From Pelolinea sp. (GTDB lineage Bacteria > Chloroflexota > Anaerolineae > Anaerolineales > Anaerolineaceae): DNA of 64,000 bases. The stretch covers positions 1 to 64,000 of the forward strand of contig JAAZOD010000007.1 in assembly GCA_012797975.1 (NCBI GenBank), given 5' to 3'. A program made the translations under genes and the position numbers. Shown piece after piece: positions 41,822 to 51,433 of this stretch (the first letter of the stretch is position 1; each line of letters begins with the position of its first letter). The notes beneath the pieces were generated by a model. It was given only the letters and a program-made list of their open reading frames with translations, did not search any database and was not told where the DNA came from.

Positions 41822-44599
41822 ATGCCGAAGACGATCTATTTGCTGGATGGCCATGCGCTGGCTTATCGGGCATTCTTCGCTCTGATGAATACCGGTTCTC
41901 GTTTTCAGACCCACAGCGGGGAACCAACGGCCGGAACTTATGGGTTCACGAACATACTCCTGCGTATCATTGAACAGGATGATCCGGAATATCTGGCGGT
42001 CGCTTTTGATACCGGCAAAACTTTTCGGCATGATCTCTATAAGGAATATAAAGCAACCCGTGAAAAAATGCCGGATGAACTGATCCCGCAGATCGAACGC
42101 ATCCGCACGCTGGTAGATACCTTCAATATCCCCCGGCTTGAAATGCCAGGATATGAAGCCGATGATGTGTTGGGTTCGGTTGCGCAACTGGCAGTTAAAG
42201 AGGGTTTTGGTGTCAAGATCATCACCGGTGACCGCGATCTACTGCAACTGGTAAACGACCGCATCATCGTCAATCTGACTGGTTCGAAAATGTCGGAAGC
42301 GCAGGATTATCTGCGCGAAGATGTGAAAAAAGCTCTGGACGTTTATCCAGAACAGGTCGTCGATTATAAGGCGCTGGTGGGTGATACGTCTGATAACATC
42401 CCTGGCGTGAAGGGGGTGGGGCAAAAAACCGCCAGCCGTTTACTGGAAGATTTTCCCCATCTGGATGATATCTACGCCAGCTTGGAGAAAATTACCGGCA
42501 AAACCCACACACTGCTGGAAGAGGGAAAAGAATCCGCCTACCTCAGTTACGAGCTGGCCAAGATCAAAACGGATCTGCCGGTTAAGGTCGATTTTGAACA
42601 GGCACGCACCAGAGAAGTGGATATTGAAAAGGTCATTGCGTTGCTAAAGGAACTGGAATTCCGTTCCAGTATTGATCGGGTGAAAAAGATCTTCCATGTG
42701 CAGGAACCCATTGGAAATGGCAGCTCCCAACTGGACCTTTTCAGCATACCTTCTCAACCGGTGAATATCACCATCGAATCACAATATGATTTGAATGCAA
42801 AACTGGTGGACACCGCCGAGACGATGAACGATCTGGTGCGCTCACTGGGGCAGGCAGAATATCTATCTCTGGATACCGAAACTACCTCCACCGATCCGAT
42901 GCTGGCCGACCTGGTGGGCATCTCACTGGCAACCCAAGCTGGAACCGGATATTACATTCCGGTGGGACACAAAACCGGTGAGAAACAGCTTCTTCTTGAG
43001 CAGGTGCGCGCTGCTTTGGATCCGTTTTTTATAAAAGATTCGCTGAAGAAGATCGGGCACCATTTGAAATATGATTGCATTGTGCTGATGAATCATGGGT
43101 TTTCAATCAAACCGCTCACTTTTGATACCATGATCGCTGCCTGGCTGCTGGAACCCTCATCGCACCGCCTGGGATTGAAGACGCTGGCAGAGATCGAACT
43201 GGGCGTCACCATGACCCATATTGAGGAGCTGATCGGGAGCGGGAAGAACCAGCTTTCTATGGCGGATATTCCGGCGAAGAAGGTTGCACCATATGCCGCC
43301 GCCGATGCAGAAGTTCCATTGAAGTTAATGCAACTGCTCAAAGAACGGCTGGAGAAAAACCATCTGCTGGATGTTTTCGAGAAGATCGAGATGCCGTTGG
43401 TGCCGGTCCTGATCGATATGGAGCGCACCGGCATATCGATCGATACGTACTTCTTCAAAGAGTACTCGCAGGAACTGACCACTCGCATGCACGAGATCGA
43501 GAAAGAAATCTATCAGACCCTGGGGTATCCGATTAACATCAACTCCACTCAGCAGCTTTCTAAAGCGCTTTTTCAGGATCTGGGATTGAAGAATCCCGAC
43601 CCGGGGAATAAGACCAAATCAGGGCATTATTCCACCTCCGCTTCTGTCTTGGAAGAAATGCGCGGGCAGCATGCGGTGGTGGATCTGGTGCTGGAGTATC
43701 GTGAGCTGGCAAAATTGGTTTCCACATACTTGGATACGCTGCCCAAGCAGGTGAACCCTCTCACCCATAAGATCCATACCTCTTTCAGCCAGACCGGATC
43801 GGTGACCGGCAGATTGGCTTCCTCGGAACCCAATTTGCAGAATATTCCCACCCGCACTGAGCTGGGGCATCAGGTGCGCAAAGGTTTCATCGCCGATGCA
43901 GGGCAGGTACTGGTATCTGTGGATTATTCACAGATCGAGCTGCGCGTGGTGGCACACATGTCGCAGGATCAGTCCATGTTGGAGGCATTTCGCAAGGGCA
44001 TGGATATTCATGCTACCACAGCAGCCGCTATCTATAATGTTCCTATTGAAGAAGTTACCAAAGATCAACGTCGTCATGCCAAAGCCATCAATTTTGGACT
44101 GATCTATGGCATGAGCGCTTTTGGGTTGAGCCGCACCACCGACCTCACCCTGGCCGAAGCAGAAAATTTCGTGAAGACCTATTTTGAGCGCTTCCCCAAC
44201 GTGAAAACGTATCTGGATGGCATCCGCCGGCAGGCAGCCACTATCGGTTACGTGGAGACAATGTTGGGCAGACGCCGTTATTTCCCCAATCTGAAGAATC
44301 CCATCAACGCGCAGGTTAAAGCGCGCGAAGAGCGTGAAGCGATCAATGCCCCCATCCAAGGAACGGCTGCGGATATCTTGAAGATCGCCATGATCCATCT
44401 GGGGCCGGCACTGCAAAAAGCCAACCTGCATGCCAAAATGCTGATCCAGGTGCATGATGAGCTGGTATTGGAATGTCCAGAGAAAGAAACACAGCTAACC
44501 ATCGCTGTGGTCAAAGAAACTATGGAAAATGCCTACAAACTGGATATTCCGCTCAACACGGACGCACGTTACGGCACCAACTGGGCCGAATTGAAATAG
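41822..44599 (+). CDS. polA: DNA polymerase I
   Basis: A full-length 925-residue enzyme for gap filling and primer removal. The 5'-3' exonuclease domain (about 1-300) has LLDGHALAYRAFFAL and GYEADDVLG; the 3'-5' proofreading domain (about 330-510) has SLDTETTSTDP, GHHLKYDC and YAAADAEVP, so all acidic proofreading residues appear kept; the polymerase domain has motif A VSVDYSQIELRV, motif B RHAKAINFGLIYGMSAFGL and motif C QVHDELVLE. GAGG lies 6 bases before the ATG. Neighbour genes are unrelated. Confidence 0.97.
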   Translation: MPKTIYLLDGHALAYRAFFALMNTGSRFQTHSGEPTAGTYGFTNILLRIIEQDDPEYLAVAFDTGKTFRHDLYKEYKATREKMPDELIPQIERIRTLVDTFNIPRLEMPGYEADDVLGSVAQLAVKEGFGVKIITGDRDLLQLVNDRIIVNLTGSKMSEAQDYLREDVKKALDVYPEQVVDYKALVGDTSDNIPGVKGVGQKTASRLLEDFPHLDDIYASLEKITGKTHTLLEEGKESAYLSYELAKIKTDLPVKVDFEQARTREVDIEKVIALLKELEFRSSIDRVKKIFHVQEPIGNGSSQLDLFSIPSQPVNITIESQYDLNAKLVDTAETMNDLVRSLGQAEYLSLDTETTSTDPMLADLVGISLATQAGTGYYIPVGHKTGEKQLLLEQVRAALDPFFIKDSLKKIGHHLKYDCIVLMNHGFSIKPLTFDTMIAAWLLEPSSHRLGLKTLAEIELGVTMTHIEELIGSGKNQLSMADIPAKKVAPYAAADAEVPLKLMQLLKERLEKNHLLDVFEKIEMPLVPVLIDMERTGISIDTYFFKEYSQELTTRMHEIEKEIYQTLGYPININSTQQLSKALFQDLGLKNPDPGNKTKSGHYSTSASVLEEMRGQHAVVDLVLEYRELAKLVSTYLDTLPKQVNPLTHKIHTSFSQTGSVTGRLASSEPNLQNIPTRTELGHQVRKGFIADAGQVLVSVDYSQIELRVVAHMSQDQSMLEAFRKGMDIHATTAAAIYNVPIEEVTKDQRRHAKAINFGLIYGMSAFGLSRTTDLTLAEAENFVKTYFERFPNVKTYLDGIRRQAATIGYVETMLGRRRYFPNLKNPINAQVKAREEREAINAPIQGTAADILKIAMIHLGPALQKANLHAKMLIQVHDELVLECPEKETQLTIAVVKETMENAYKLDIPLNTDARYGTNWAELK

Positions 44600-44610
44600 T
44601 TAGCCAGACT

Positions 44611-45300
44611 TTACAATAAACGCGGGCTGCCTAATTCCAGGTCTTCATGGATGTGGCTGTTGTCGTTGAACAGGCGGATAACAGGATTTCCACGGTAAAA
44701 ATCAACGATGGAAAGTGATACGTTATCTACCCAAAAGGGAACGTATTGAGAGAAATCACCGCCGGCATGGTAGTAAAGGAAGCTTTTAATGAATCCCCCG
44801 TGCGATACGGCAGCAACGGTCTTTCCCCGATGGTTCTTCAGGATCATATCCGTGAACGCTTGGATCCTGTTCTTGAATTCCTCAATTGGTTCCATGCCTG
44901 CAACACTCGGTCGTTGATGGTGGACCGAGAAATCCGCTTCTTTCCAATCCCGCACCTGTTTAAAGAGGGCAGGGTTGCTCTTTTCCAAGATGCTTTCGCT
45001 TATGTCAGAAAGTTCGCCAAAACCGTATTCGATCAGGTCCGGATGGGGAATGACTGGCAGTCCCAGCTCTTGAGAAAGGTAGTGGGCGGTTTGCATCGTG
45101 CGCTGCAGCGGGCTGGCATATAAAACATCGACCGCATATTCCATCTTGACCCTTTTTGCCATGATGCTGGCTTGTTGGTGCCCGGTTTCATTGATGGGAA
45201 TATCACTGCGCCCTGAGATGAATCCCTGGGTATTGTGCTGGGTCTGCCCGTGCCGGATGAGCAACAGACGTGTGTACAGTTCATTGTTGATGGCTTGCAT
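44611..45300 (-). CDS. Histidine phosphatase (phosphoglycerate mutase-like)
   Basis: A 229-residue phosphatase of the cofactor-dependent mutase superfamily: LLLIRHGQTQHN with the catalytic His, ASPLQRTMQTA with the second phosphate-pocket Arg, and AAVSHGGFIKSFL with the second His. Typical of broad-specificity phosphatases such as CobC/GpmB-like proteins. Substrate unknown. It is convergent with polA, eleven bases apart. Confidence 0.88.
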   Translation of the reverse strand: MQAINNELYTRLLLIRHGQTQHNTQGFISGRSDIPINETGHQQASIMAKRVKMEYAVDVLYASPLQRTMQTAHYLSQELGLPVIPHPDLIEYGFGELSDISESILEKSNPALFKQVRDWKEADFSVHHQRPSVAGMEPIEEFKNRIQAFTDMILKNHRGKTVAAVSHGGFIKSFLYYHAGGDFSQYVPFWVDNVSLSIVDFYRGNPVIRLFNDNSHIHEDLELGSPRLL

Positions 45301-45334
45301 GCGGTTTTATTCCCTTCTCGTTGGACAAATATTA

Positions 45335-46705
45335 TTAAAGACTCTCGAAAGGACGGACTTCGAGCGAATAGATTTCACATACCCTTGAATCCAGCATACG
45401 GCTGCGAATGCGCGGATCCATATCCTCCAGTTTTATAGAGGATGTGATGACCGTAGGGGCTTTGGTTTCGTAGCGGAAATTTAAGATCTGGAACAATTTT
45501 TCTTTTGCCCAGGGGGTGGTATTTTGGGTGCCAAGATCATCCAGAATGAGCAACTTGGCATTCCTAACCTGGTTGAACACAGAATCATAAGAAACCGGAG
45601 AGTTGGGGTTGAAAGTGGCACGCAGATGATCCAGCAGATCCGGTACCACGGTGAAGATCGGATCATCGCCGGCTGCCTGGCGGTAATTGGCAATGGAAGC
45701 CGCCAAATGCGTTTTCCCTGTACCGTATGCTCCTAAAAAGACTAACCAGCCATTGGGATTCTCTGCAAAGTGTTGAGCTGCTAAAAATGCCTGGTCCAGA
45801 CTTTTTTGTTCATGAACGGGTAATTTTTCTTTTTTTCGGGCAGAGAAATTATTGAAGGTGCGGTGATCGCTGAGATATGCCAGCGTGGAGATGGGCGAAT
45901 CTTGATGCTCCGAAAACGGATCGCGGTAATCGGGGGCAATGATGCCGATCTTCATCACCAGATCGCGGTCATTGATGCGCGAGCTGATGCGCTCGTCGAT
46001 TTCTGCGATATCCAGATTGGAGGTGATCACAGTGTGCAGGCGGTTGACGTAACGGTGGTTGATGATCTGGAACAACTTTTCCTCGGCCCAGGGGGTTGAG
46101 TTTTGTGTTCCCAGATCGTCCAGCACCAGGAAAGGAACGTCGCGGATCTCGGAAAAACGTTCCTCAAAAGAAGCATCCTCTCCGCTGAAAGCATAACGCA
46201 GCCAATCCAGCAGATCCGGTACGGTGAGAAAGAGCGTGTGCGTGCCATTTTGGATGACCTCGTTGGCAATGGCGGCTGCCAGGTGGGTTTTCCCGCAGCC
46301 AAATTTCCCGGTGAGAAATAGCCATCCGTTCGGTCGTGCGGCAAAGTTCTTTGCTGTTTGAAAAGCCACTTCCAGACTTTTGTTGGCATCTTTCTCGTTG
46401 GTTCTGCCATGGATGTTGAAAGTCTCGAAGGTCATGGCGCGGAAAGATTCTACATTGCTGATGTTGTATAAATGATCTTTTTTCAATGCTTCCACCTGCT
46501 CGCGCCGGCAGGAACAGATCTCCATCTTTCCAAAATTCGGATCATGGATGGGCAGGTCGTGACGGATGAATCCGATGCCATGGCAGATGGGGCAGTTGGG
46601 GTCACCGGGCAGGACGGATTTTTTATCAGCTTTTGATAAATTTCCCATATTTCCCTTTGGTATATTGTTTGTAATCCTCTTCAGCGTGTCTTTGATCTCT
46701 TCCAT
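45335..46705 (-). CDS. DnaC/DnaI-like helicase loader with two tandem ATPase domains
   Basis: A 456-residue protein holding two successive DnaC/IstB-type AAA+ domains. An N-terminal zinc motif (Cys38/41 and Cys64/66, CPICHGIG and ICSC) precedes domain 1 (P-loop GKFGCGKTH near 133-141; Walker B LVLDDLGTQ near 193). A linker then leads to domain 2 (P-loop GAYGTGKTH near 325-333; LLILDDLGTQ near 385). Both halves share NGWL, VPDLLD and DDLGTQN segments, so an internal duplication is plain. Usual DnaC/DnaI loaders have one domain. It follows dnaD and dnaB in one operon and would load DnaB at replication forks. Start ATG 46705 overlaps dnaD by 80 bases; ATG 46648 is the alternative. Confidence 0.85.
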   Translation of the reverse strand: MEEIKDTLKRITNNIPKGNMGNLSKADKKSVLPGDPNCPICHGIGFIRHDLPIHDPNFGKMEICSCRREQVEALKKDHLYNISNVESFRAMTFETFNIHGRTNEKDANKSLEVAFQTAKNFAARPNGWLFLTGKFGCGKTHLAAAIANEVIQNGTHTLFLTVPDLLDWLRYAFSGEDASFEERFSEIRDVPFLVLDDLGTQNSTPWAEEKLFQIINHRYVNRLHTVITSNLDIAEIDERISSRINDRDLVMKIGIIAPDYRDPFSEHQDSPISTLAYLSDHRTFNNFSARKKEKLPVHEQKSLDQAFLAAQHFAENPNGWLVFLGAYGTGKTHLAASIANYRQAAGDDPIFTVVPDLLDHLRATFNPNSPVSYDSVFNQVRNAKLLILDDLGTQNTTPWAKEKLFQILNFRYETKAPTVITSSIKLEDMDPRIRSRMLDSRVCEIYSLEVRPFESL

Positions 46706-47291
46706 TACGACCTTCTTCCTTCCAATTGGTCAGAATGGCTTGGACGTAGCGCCATTTTCGCACATTGTTGGCTACCGCAATGCGGATGGCTTCCTCCAGC
46801 CATTCCTTGGAATATTCTTGTTCGGCATCCTTTAACGCATTTGCGATCAATGGTGTGAGCGGTCCGATATTCTCTTCGTACAAAATGAAAATCTCAGAAC
46901 GTGCATCATTTCTTGATGGAAGATCCACATTGGAACGCGGCAGTTGAGAGGCCTGCTTCCCGCGTGCGGTATTGAGGTAAAAAGGGTTCCCCTTTTGGAT
47001 TTCCTCAAAGTTGTTTCCGGTCAGATAACCCGCTTCCAGATTCTTGTTCAAGGCATCTACCAAATTTTTGCGGATTGTTTGCGCATCGCTGCCAAGTTGT
47101 TTCATTAATTCCGGGTAGGTATAAAAATCCTGCAAGGTAAGCGGATTGGCTTCATCGCCGCTTTCCTGGGCCAGCCAGATGGAAAACAGCAGCACCTTTA
47201 ACTGCAGGGTGTTTTCGATCTCTCCGACGGTGTCGAAAAGAAAAGCAGCCGAAAGTTTCAAGTTCGAGAGATCCAATCGGTGTTTGCTCAT
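46626..47291 (-). CDS. dnaD: DnaD-like primosome protein
   Basis: A 221-residue protein. The C-terminal domain is of the DnaD/DnaB_2 type (IFILYEENIGPLTPLIANAL near 132, with WLEEAIRIAVANNVRKW and YVQAILTNWKEEG), and the N-terminal ~110 residues are a probable winged helix. DnaD remodels DNA and assists helicase loading in Firmicutes. The gene starts inside the dnaB stop (ATGA) and overlaps the loader gene, so the three are translationally linked. Confidence 0.85.
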   Translation of the reverse strand: MSKHRLDLSNLKLSAAFLFDTVGEIENTLQLKVLLFSIWLAQESGDEANPLTLQDFYTYPELMKQLGSDAQTIRKNLVDALNKNLEAGYLTGNNFEEIQKGNPFYLNTARGKQASQLPRSNVDLPSRNDARSEIFILYEENIGPLTPLIANALKDAEQEYSKEWLEEAIRIAVANNVRKWRYVQAILTNWKEEGRNGRDQRHAEEDYKQYTKGKYGKFIKS

Positions 47292-48682
47292 TCTTTGGGA
47301 ACCGGTTTTCTTCTGGGTTCTTTTTCAACCTGTGCGGCGTTTTCAAAACGTGCGATTTCGTTCAGGAAAACTGTTTGAATGCCGGAATGGGTGGGGCCGT
47401 TGCGGTGTTTGGCCACGATGATCTCTGCTGAGTTTTGTTTGCTGACATCCTTATCGGTGACATCTGGGCGATGAATGAACATCACGATGTCTGCATCCTG
47501 TTCCAAACTTCCGGATTCGCGCAGGTCAGATAGGATCGGTTTTTTATCCTGCCGCTGCTCCACTGCGCGCGATAGCTGTGCGGCTGCCAGCACTGGAACG
47601 TTCAATTCGCGAGCCAGTGTTTTCAAGTTGCGCGAAATGTAAGAAACTTCTTGTACACGGTTGTCATTGCGTGTCTCGCCGCTCATGAGTTGCAAGTAAT
47701 CAACAATGATAAGGTCAAGATGATATTCCAGGTGCAATCTGCGACATTTCGTGCGCATTTGAATGGGGGTAAGCGCGGGAGTATCATCCAGAAAAATCTT
47801 GGTATCCCCCAGCACCTCGATGGCATGAGTGAAAAGTGGCCATTCGTCCTGCTCCAGTTCACCCAGTCTGAGCTTTTGGGCGTTAATGCGCGTTTCCTGT
47901 GCGATCAAACGCTGAACAAGCTGTTCGTTCGACATTTCCAGCGAGAAAAATGCCACATGTTTTTGATGTTTTTGCGCCGCATTTTTCGCCACGGTCAGCA
48001 GGAATCCGGTTTTACCGGTGGCGGGGCGGCCGGCAATGATGAGTAGGTCCGATCTTTGCATACCGCCCAGCACTTTATCCAGGTCCACCAGACCAGTGGG
48101 CACGCCCAGCAGTTCGTCGCTGCGCTCCGAGAGCTCTGTAACACGGTCATAATACTGGCTCAGCACTGTTTGGATCGGCTGCAAGTCGCGGCGGATGCGC
48201 CTTTCACTGAGATTGAAAACTTCCCGCTCCGCTTCATCCAGAACGTTGTTGATGCCTTTTTCCTGGTCATAAGCCAGTTTCGCCATTTCATTGGCAGCCC
48301 CGAGCAAACGGCGCCGGATCGATGTTTCTTCGACAATATGTGCATACGCTTCCGCATTCAGTGAGCTGGGAGTTTGGTTGATCAGCGATACCAGATAGGC
48401 CTGACCACCGATCTCGCTGAGCTGGTTGCGTTTTTCGAGTTCTTCACTGACTGTCAGAAGATCAATCGGGATTTGGTTCTCGTGCAGATAAACAAACACT
48501 TCCCACAACCAGCGATTGCGGATCACATAGAAATTATCCGCTTCCAGGATCTGTGCGACATCGAAAAATGATTCTGGATTGATGAGCACAGCTCCCAGAA
48601 CGGCCTCTTCTGCATGCTTATTGTGCGGTTGAGACTGGATGGCTTGTTCTTCATTGGTCTGCAGATCGTTAAAATCATCCAT
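47288..48682 (-). CDS. dnaB: Replicative DNA helicase DnaB
   Basis: A 464-residue RecA-fold hexameric helicase: N-terminal helical domain (PHNKHAEEAVLGAVLINPESF), linker, Walker A GRPATGKTGF near 212, Walker B LIIVDYLQLM, and the conserved AAAQLSRAVEQR / LRESGSLEQDADIVMFIHR region. No intein. It opens the primosome operon dnaB-dnaD-loader. One base separates it from the DUF151 gene upstream. Confidence 0.96.
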   Translation of the reverse strand: MDDFNDLQTNEEQAIQSQPHNKHAEEAVLGAVLINPESFFDVAQILEADNFYVIRNRWLWEVFVYLHENQIPIDLLTVSEELEKRNQLSEIGGQAYLVSLINQTPSSLNAEAYAHIVEETSIRRRLLGAANEMAKLAYDQEKGINNVLDEAEREVFNLSERRIRRDLQPIQTVLSQYYDRVTELSERSDELLGVPTGLVDLDKVLGGMQRSDLLIIAGRPATGKTGFLLTVAKNAAQKHQKHVAFFSLEMSNEQLVQRLIAQETRINAQKLRLGELEQDEWPLFTHAIEVLGDTKIFLDDTPALTPIQMRTKCRRLHLEYHLDLIIVDYLQLMSGETRNDNRVQEVSYISRNLKTLARELNVPVLAAAQLSRAVEQRQDKKPILSDLRESGSLEQDADIVMFIHRPDVTDKDVSKQNSAEIIVAKHRNGPTHSGIQTVFLNEIARFENAAQVEKEPRRKPVPKE

Positions 48683-48683
48683 A

Positions 48684-49304
48684 CTAGATCACGCTCATAT
48701 TTCCCGGATTCTCATCATCTTCATCGTCTTCGTCATCATCCTCTTTACCTTTATCCTGATTTTCTTCAAGGTTTTTCAAATACTCTTCAAAGACGGATAG
48801 ACGATCGATGGATTCCTGATTTTTTTCAGAAGAAACCGCTGATTCAGCGGTAGATGTTTCTGCGTTCTCGTGAAAGGATGACACGTATTCTTCCTCAACC
48901 GGCGTGATGCCAGCCGATTTCATGATCTCTTCGGAGATGAAGATGGGAACGTGTGCTCTGACTGCAATCGCTAGCGCATCCGAAGGGCGGGTATCCAGCC
49001 GAATTTTTTTCTCCTTTTGGATGATTTCAACAACCCCGTAAAAAATATCATCTTTTAATTCACTGATGATGATGCGACTGATAGACCCATCTAATTCGTT
49101 AATGGCGTTCTTAATCAAGTCATGCGTTTGGGGGCGGGAAATTTCGATTTCCTGCAATGCAATGGTGATGGATTCTGATTCATACGGTCCGATCCAGATT
49201 GGCAAATACCGTTCGCCATGGAGATCCTTAAGTATGATGATACGCTGCTGGCTTGTCAGACTCATGCGTATGCTGTCAACTGTTGCTTCGATCAAATCAG
49301 CCAT
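48684..49304 (-). CDS. DUF151-domain (bifunctional nuclease-like) protein
   Basis: The first ~135 residues are a DUF151 domain (IILKDLHGERYLPIWIGPYE, ISRPQTHDLI, RLDTRPSDALAIAVR), a family annotated as bifunctional nuclease from plant and Thermotoga members. The C-terminal ~70 residues are acidic and low complexity (KGKEDDDEDDEDDENPG). The start at ATG 49304 has AGGAG 5-6 bases upstream; an in-frame ATG at 49340 overlaps a TG-TAAAAT extended -10-like sequence and is unlikely. It leads the dnaB operon, with two bases to dnaB. Confidence 0.8.
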   Translation of the reverse strand: MADLIEATVDSIRMSLTSQQRIIILKDLHGERYLPIWIGPYESESITIALQEIEISRPQTHDLIKNAINELDGSISRIIISELKDDIFYGVVEIIQKEKKIRLDTRPSDALAIAVRAHVPIFISEEIMKSAGITPVEEEYVSSFHENAETSTAESAVSSEKNQESIDRLSVFEEYLKNLEENQDKGKEDDDEDDEDDENPGNMSVI

Positions 49305-49501
49305 CCTCGCTCCTAAAAACTCTACTTGTAATTTTAGCATGTTCGAGGTCAGAAGGTATAGATTTCACGAAATAATGTATTTCTTTCAACGATTGTTGTA
49401 TAATTTTTTATATGTCCTTCTTCATCGCCGCCATACAAAAGAGTTGGAGTGCCAATTCTAGAGACTAAAATGAACAGATAAGCTAGGCGACAATACACGT
49501 T

Positions 49502-50185
49502 ATGAAATTATCAAAACCACTTATTTTGATCGTCGAAGGGAAACGTTCGGATCGATCTTCTTTTTCAGGGGGGCTGATCAAGAAAGATTTCGATGTTCAT
49601 TCTGTACCCAATGGGAATGATGCGGTGGATTTCGTAAAACATGAAAAACCGCAACTCGTGATTGTTGATGCCTCCTCATTACGTACTGCAGGGAAACGCA
49701 TTTGTTCTGCAGTACGCAAAGAGATTCCTGACACCCCCATCATTCTGATTGTGGATGAAGGACTGGACAACAAATTCAAAGATGCAAATGAAATTCTGGT
49801 TTTTCCTTTCACATTGCAGAAGCTTTTGAATCGAATCAAACCATTTGTACAGCGTGATGGCAATGCCGTCCTTGAAGCGGGACCGATCACATTAGATCTT
49901 TCGCAGAGGTGGGTTACTTGCAATGGGAAAAATGAGCGCCTGACCCCGCGGTTGTTTGTTCTCATGAAAACATTGATGCAGAAACCAGGTAAGCTCATCA
50001 AACGGGAAGAATTGTTTAAAACGTTGTGGGAAACGGATTATGTGGGAGATATGCGATCTCTGGATGTGCATGTCAGTTGGTTGAGAAAGGCCATCGAAAA
50101 AGACCCCCGTAATCCGGAGTACATTAAAACCAAGCGCGGTGTGGGGTATTATTTGGACCTTCCGGAAAAACCCAAGAAAAAATAG
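49502..50185 (+). CDS. OmpR/PhoB-type response regulator with a degenerate receiver
   Basis: A 227-residue protein: receiver-like domain (1-118) and OmpR-type winged helix (about 125-220, LTPRLFVLMKTLMQKPGKLI, DVHVSWLRKAI, YIKTKRGVGYYLD). The receiver keeps the phospho-acceptor-like Asp56 (IVDASS) but the acidic pair at the end of strand 1 is replaced (Glu12-Gly13) and the conserved Lys is Phe101 (VFPF), so normal phosphorylation is doubtful. No histidine kinase gene is next to it. It may be phosphorylation-independent. A TATAAT at 49399-49404 could be its -10, without a good -35. Confidence 0.85.
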   Translation: MKLSKPLILIVEGKRSDRSSFSGGLIKKDFDVHSVPNGNDAVDFVKHEKPQLVIVDASSLRTAGKRICSAVRKEIPDTPIILIVDEGLDNKFKDANEILVFPFTLQKLLNRIKPFVQRDGNAVLEAGPITLDLSQRWVTCNGKNERLTPRLFVLMKTLMQKPGKLIKREELFKTLWETDYVGDMRSLDVHVSWLRKAIEKDPRNPEYIKTKRGVGYYLDLPEKPKKK

Positions 50186-50205
50186 AGGATGCCTGTGATG
50201 CAATA

Positions 50206-50234
50206 AAAAAATTCCCCCCAAGAGGGAATTTTTT
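50206..50234. terminator. Terminator between convergent genes
   Basis: Stem AAAAAATTCCC (50206-50216) with GGGAATTTTTT (50224-50234) and a seven-base loop; the T-rich arm serves as tract on the plus strand and the A-rich arm on the other, so it can work both ways. Confidence 0.85.
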
Positions 50235-50286
50235 GTTTTCACATCTCTAAAGATTCCGGTGTCATTTTTTTTCTGTGCTGGTACTT

Positions 50287-51417
50287 TTATTTTGCCAATA
50301 AATTAACCAGTGTAAGCAACAATCCGCCTGCGATCACGCTTGCCAGTTGACCGGCGGTGTTGGCACCCATGGCATGCATTAGGATGAAATTGTCAAAATC
50401 TTCATCTTGCGCCATCTTGGCGGAAAGTCGTCCGGCCATGGGGAAGGCGCTGATTCCACAAGCACCGATGAGAGGATTGATCTTGCCTTTGGAAAAGAAC
50501 GCCATGAGTTTTCCAAAGAGCAACCCCATGATGGTATCCAGAATAAATGCGATCAATCCCAATCCCAACACTTTCAAGGTTGCCACCTGCAGGAAACTGC
50601 CTGCCTGCATGGTGCCGCCAATGGTTAAACCCAGGAACAGGGTGGAAACGTTAATGATCTCATTTTGGGCTGATTTGTTCAGGCGGTCAACTACACCAGA
50701 TTCTTTAAGCAGGTTACCCAACATTAAGGCTGCAATAAGCGGTGCTGCTTCTGGTGCGATCAAACTGACCACGATCGTTACCACGATCGGGAAGATGATC
50801 AAAGCTTGCTTGGATACGGCTCGCGGTGCGTATTCCATACGGATGCGCCGTTCTTTGCGCGTGGTCAAGAGTTTCATAACCGGACGCTGGATGATAGGCA
50901 CCAAACTCATATAGGAATATGCTGCCACTGCAATGGGCGCCAGCAACTCGGGCGCGAGTTTTCCGGACACAAAGATGGCTGTTGGCCCGTCAATGGCGCC
51001 GATGGATCCAATGGCAGCAGCTTCTTTTATATTGAATCCTAGCAATACCGCCAAAACCAAGGTGCCAAAAATTCCAAATTGACCGGCTGCGCCAAGCAAT
51101 GCCATTTTGGGTTGTGCTAGCAGCGGGCTGAAATCGATCATCCCTCCTACACCCACAAAGATGAGCAGTGGAAATAATTCGGTCTGGATGCCGGCCCGAT
51201 ACAGCACGGATAGAAATCCGGTGCCATCTGCGGTGGCTGCCATTCCGAGATTTGCCAAGATGCACCCAAACCCAATGGGTAGGAGCAGGACCGGTTCATA
51301 TTCTTTCTTGATGGCAAGATAAATGAGAATCAGCCCGACCAGGATCATGATAGCATTTTTCCAGGTGAAGTTCCCAATGTCGAACGTGAATATGCTCAGG
51401 ATCTTTTGTAAGTCCAT
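50287..51417 (-). CDS. Na+-translocating decarboxylase beta subunit
   Basis: A 376-residue integral membrane protein with about ten helices of the OadB/GcdB/MmdB family. The catalytic Na+ site region is visible as SIGAIDGPTAIFVSGKLAP, matching the family's Asp-Gly-Pro-Thr motif, and a C-terminal ILMHAMGANTAGQ. It decarboxylates the carboxybiotin on the carrier and exports Na+. It is the last gene of a four-gene unit carboxyltransferase, gamma-like, biotin carrier, beta. Confidence 0.95.
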   Translation of the reverse strand: MDLQKILSIFTFDIGNFTWKNAIMILVGLILIYLAIKKEYEPVLLLPIGFGCILANLGMAATADGTGFLSVLYRAGIQTELFPLLIFVGVGGMIDFSPLLAQPKMALLGAAGQFGIFGTLVLAVLLGFNIKEAAAIGSIGAIDGPTAIFVSGKLAPELLAPIAVAAYSYMSLVPIIQRPVMKLLTTRKERRIRMEYAPRAVSKQALIIFPIVVTIVVSLIAPEAAPLIAALMLGNLLKESGVVDRLNKSAQNEIINVSTLFLGLTIGGTMQAGSFLQVATLKVLGLGLIAFILDTIMGLLFGKLMAFFSKGKINPLIGACGISAFPMAGRLSAKMAQDEDFDNFILMHAMGANTAGQLASVIAGGLLLTLVNLLAK

Positions 51418-51433
51418 ACTTTCCTCAATGTCA

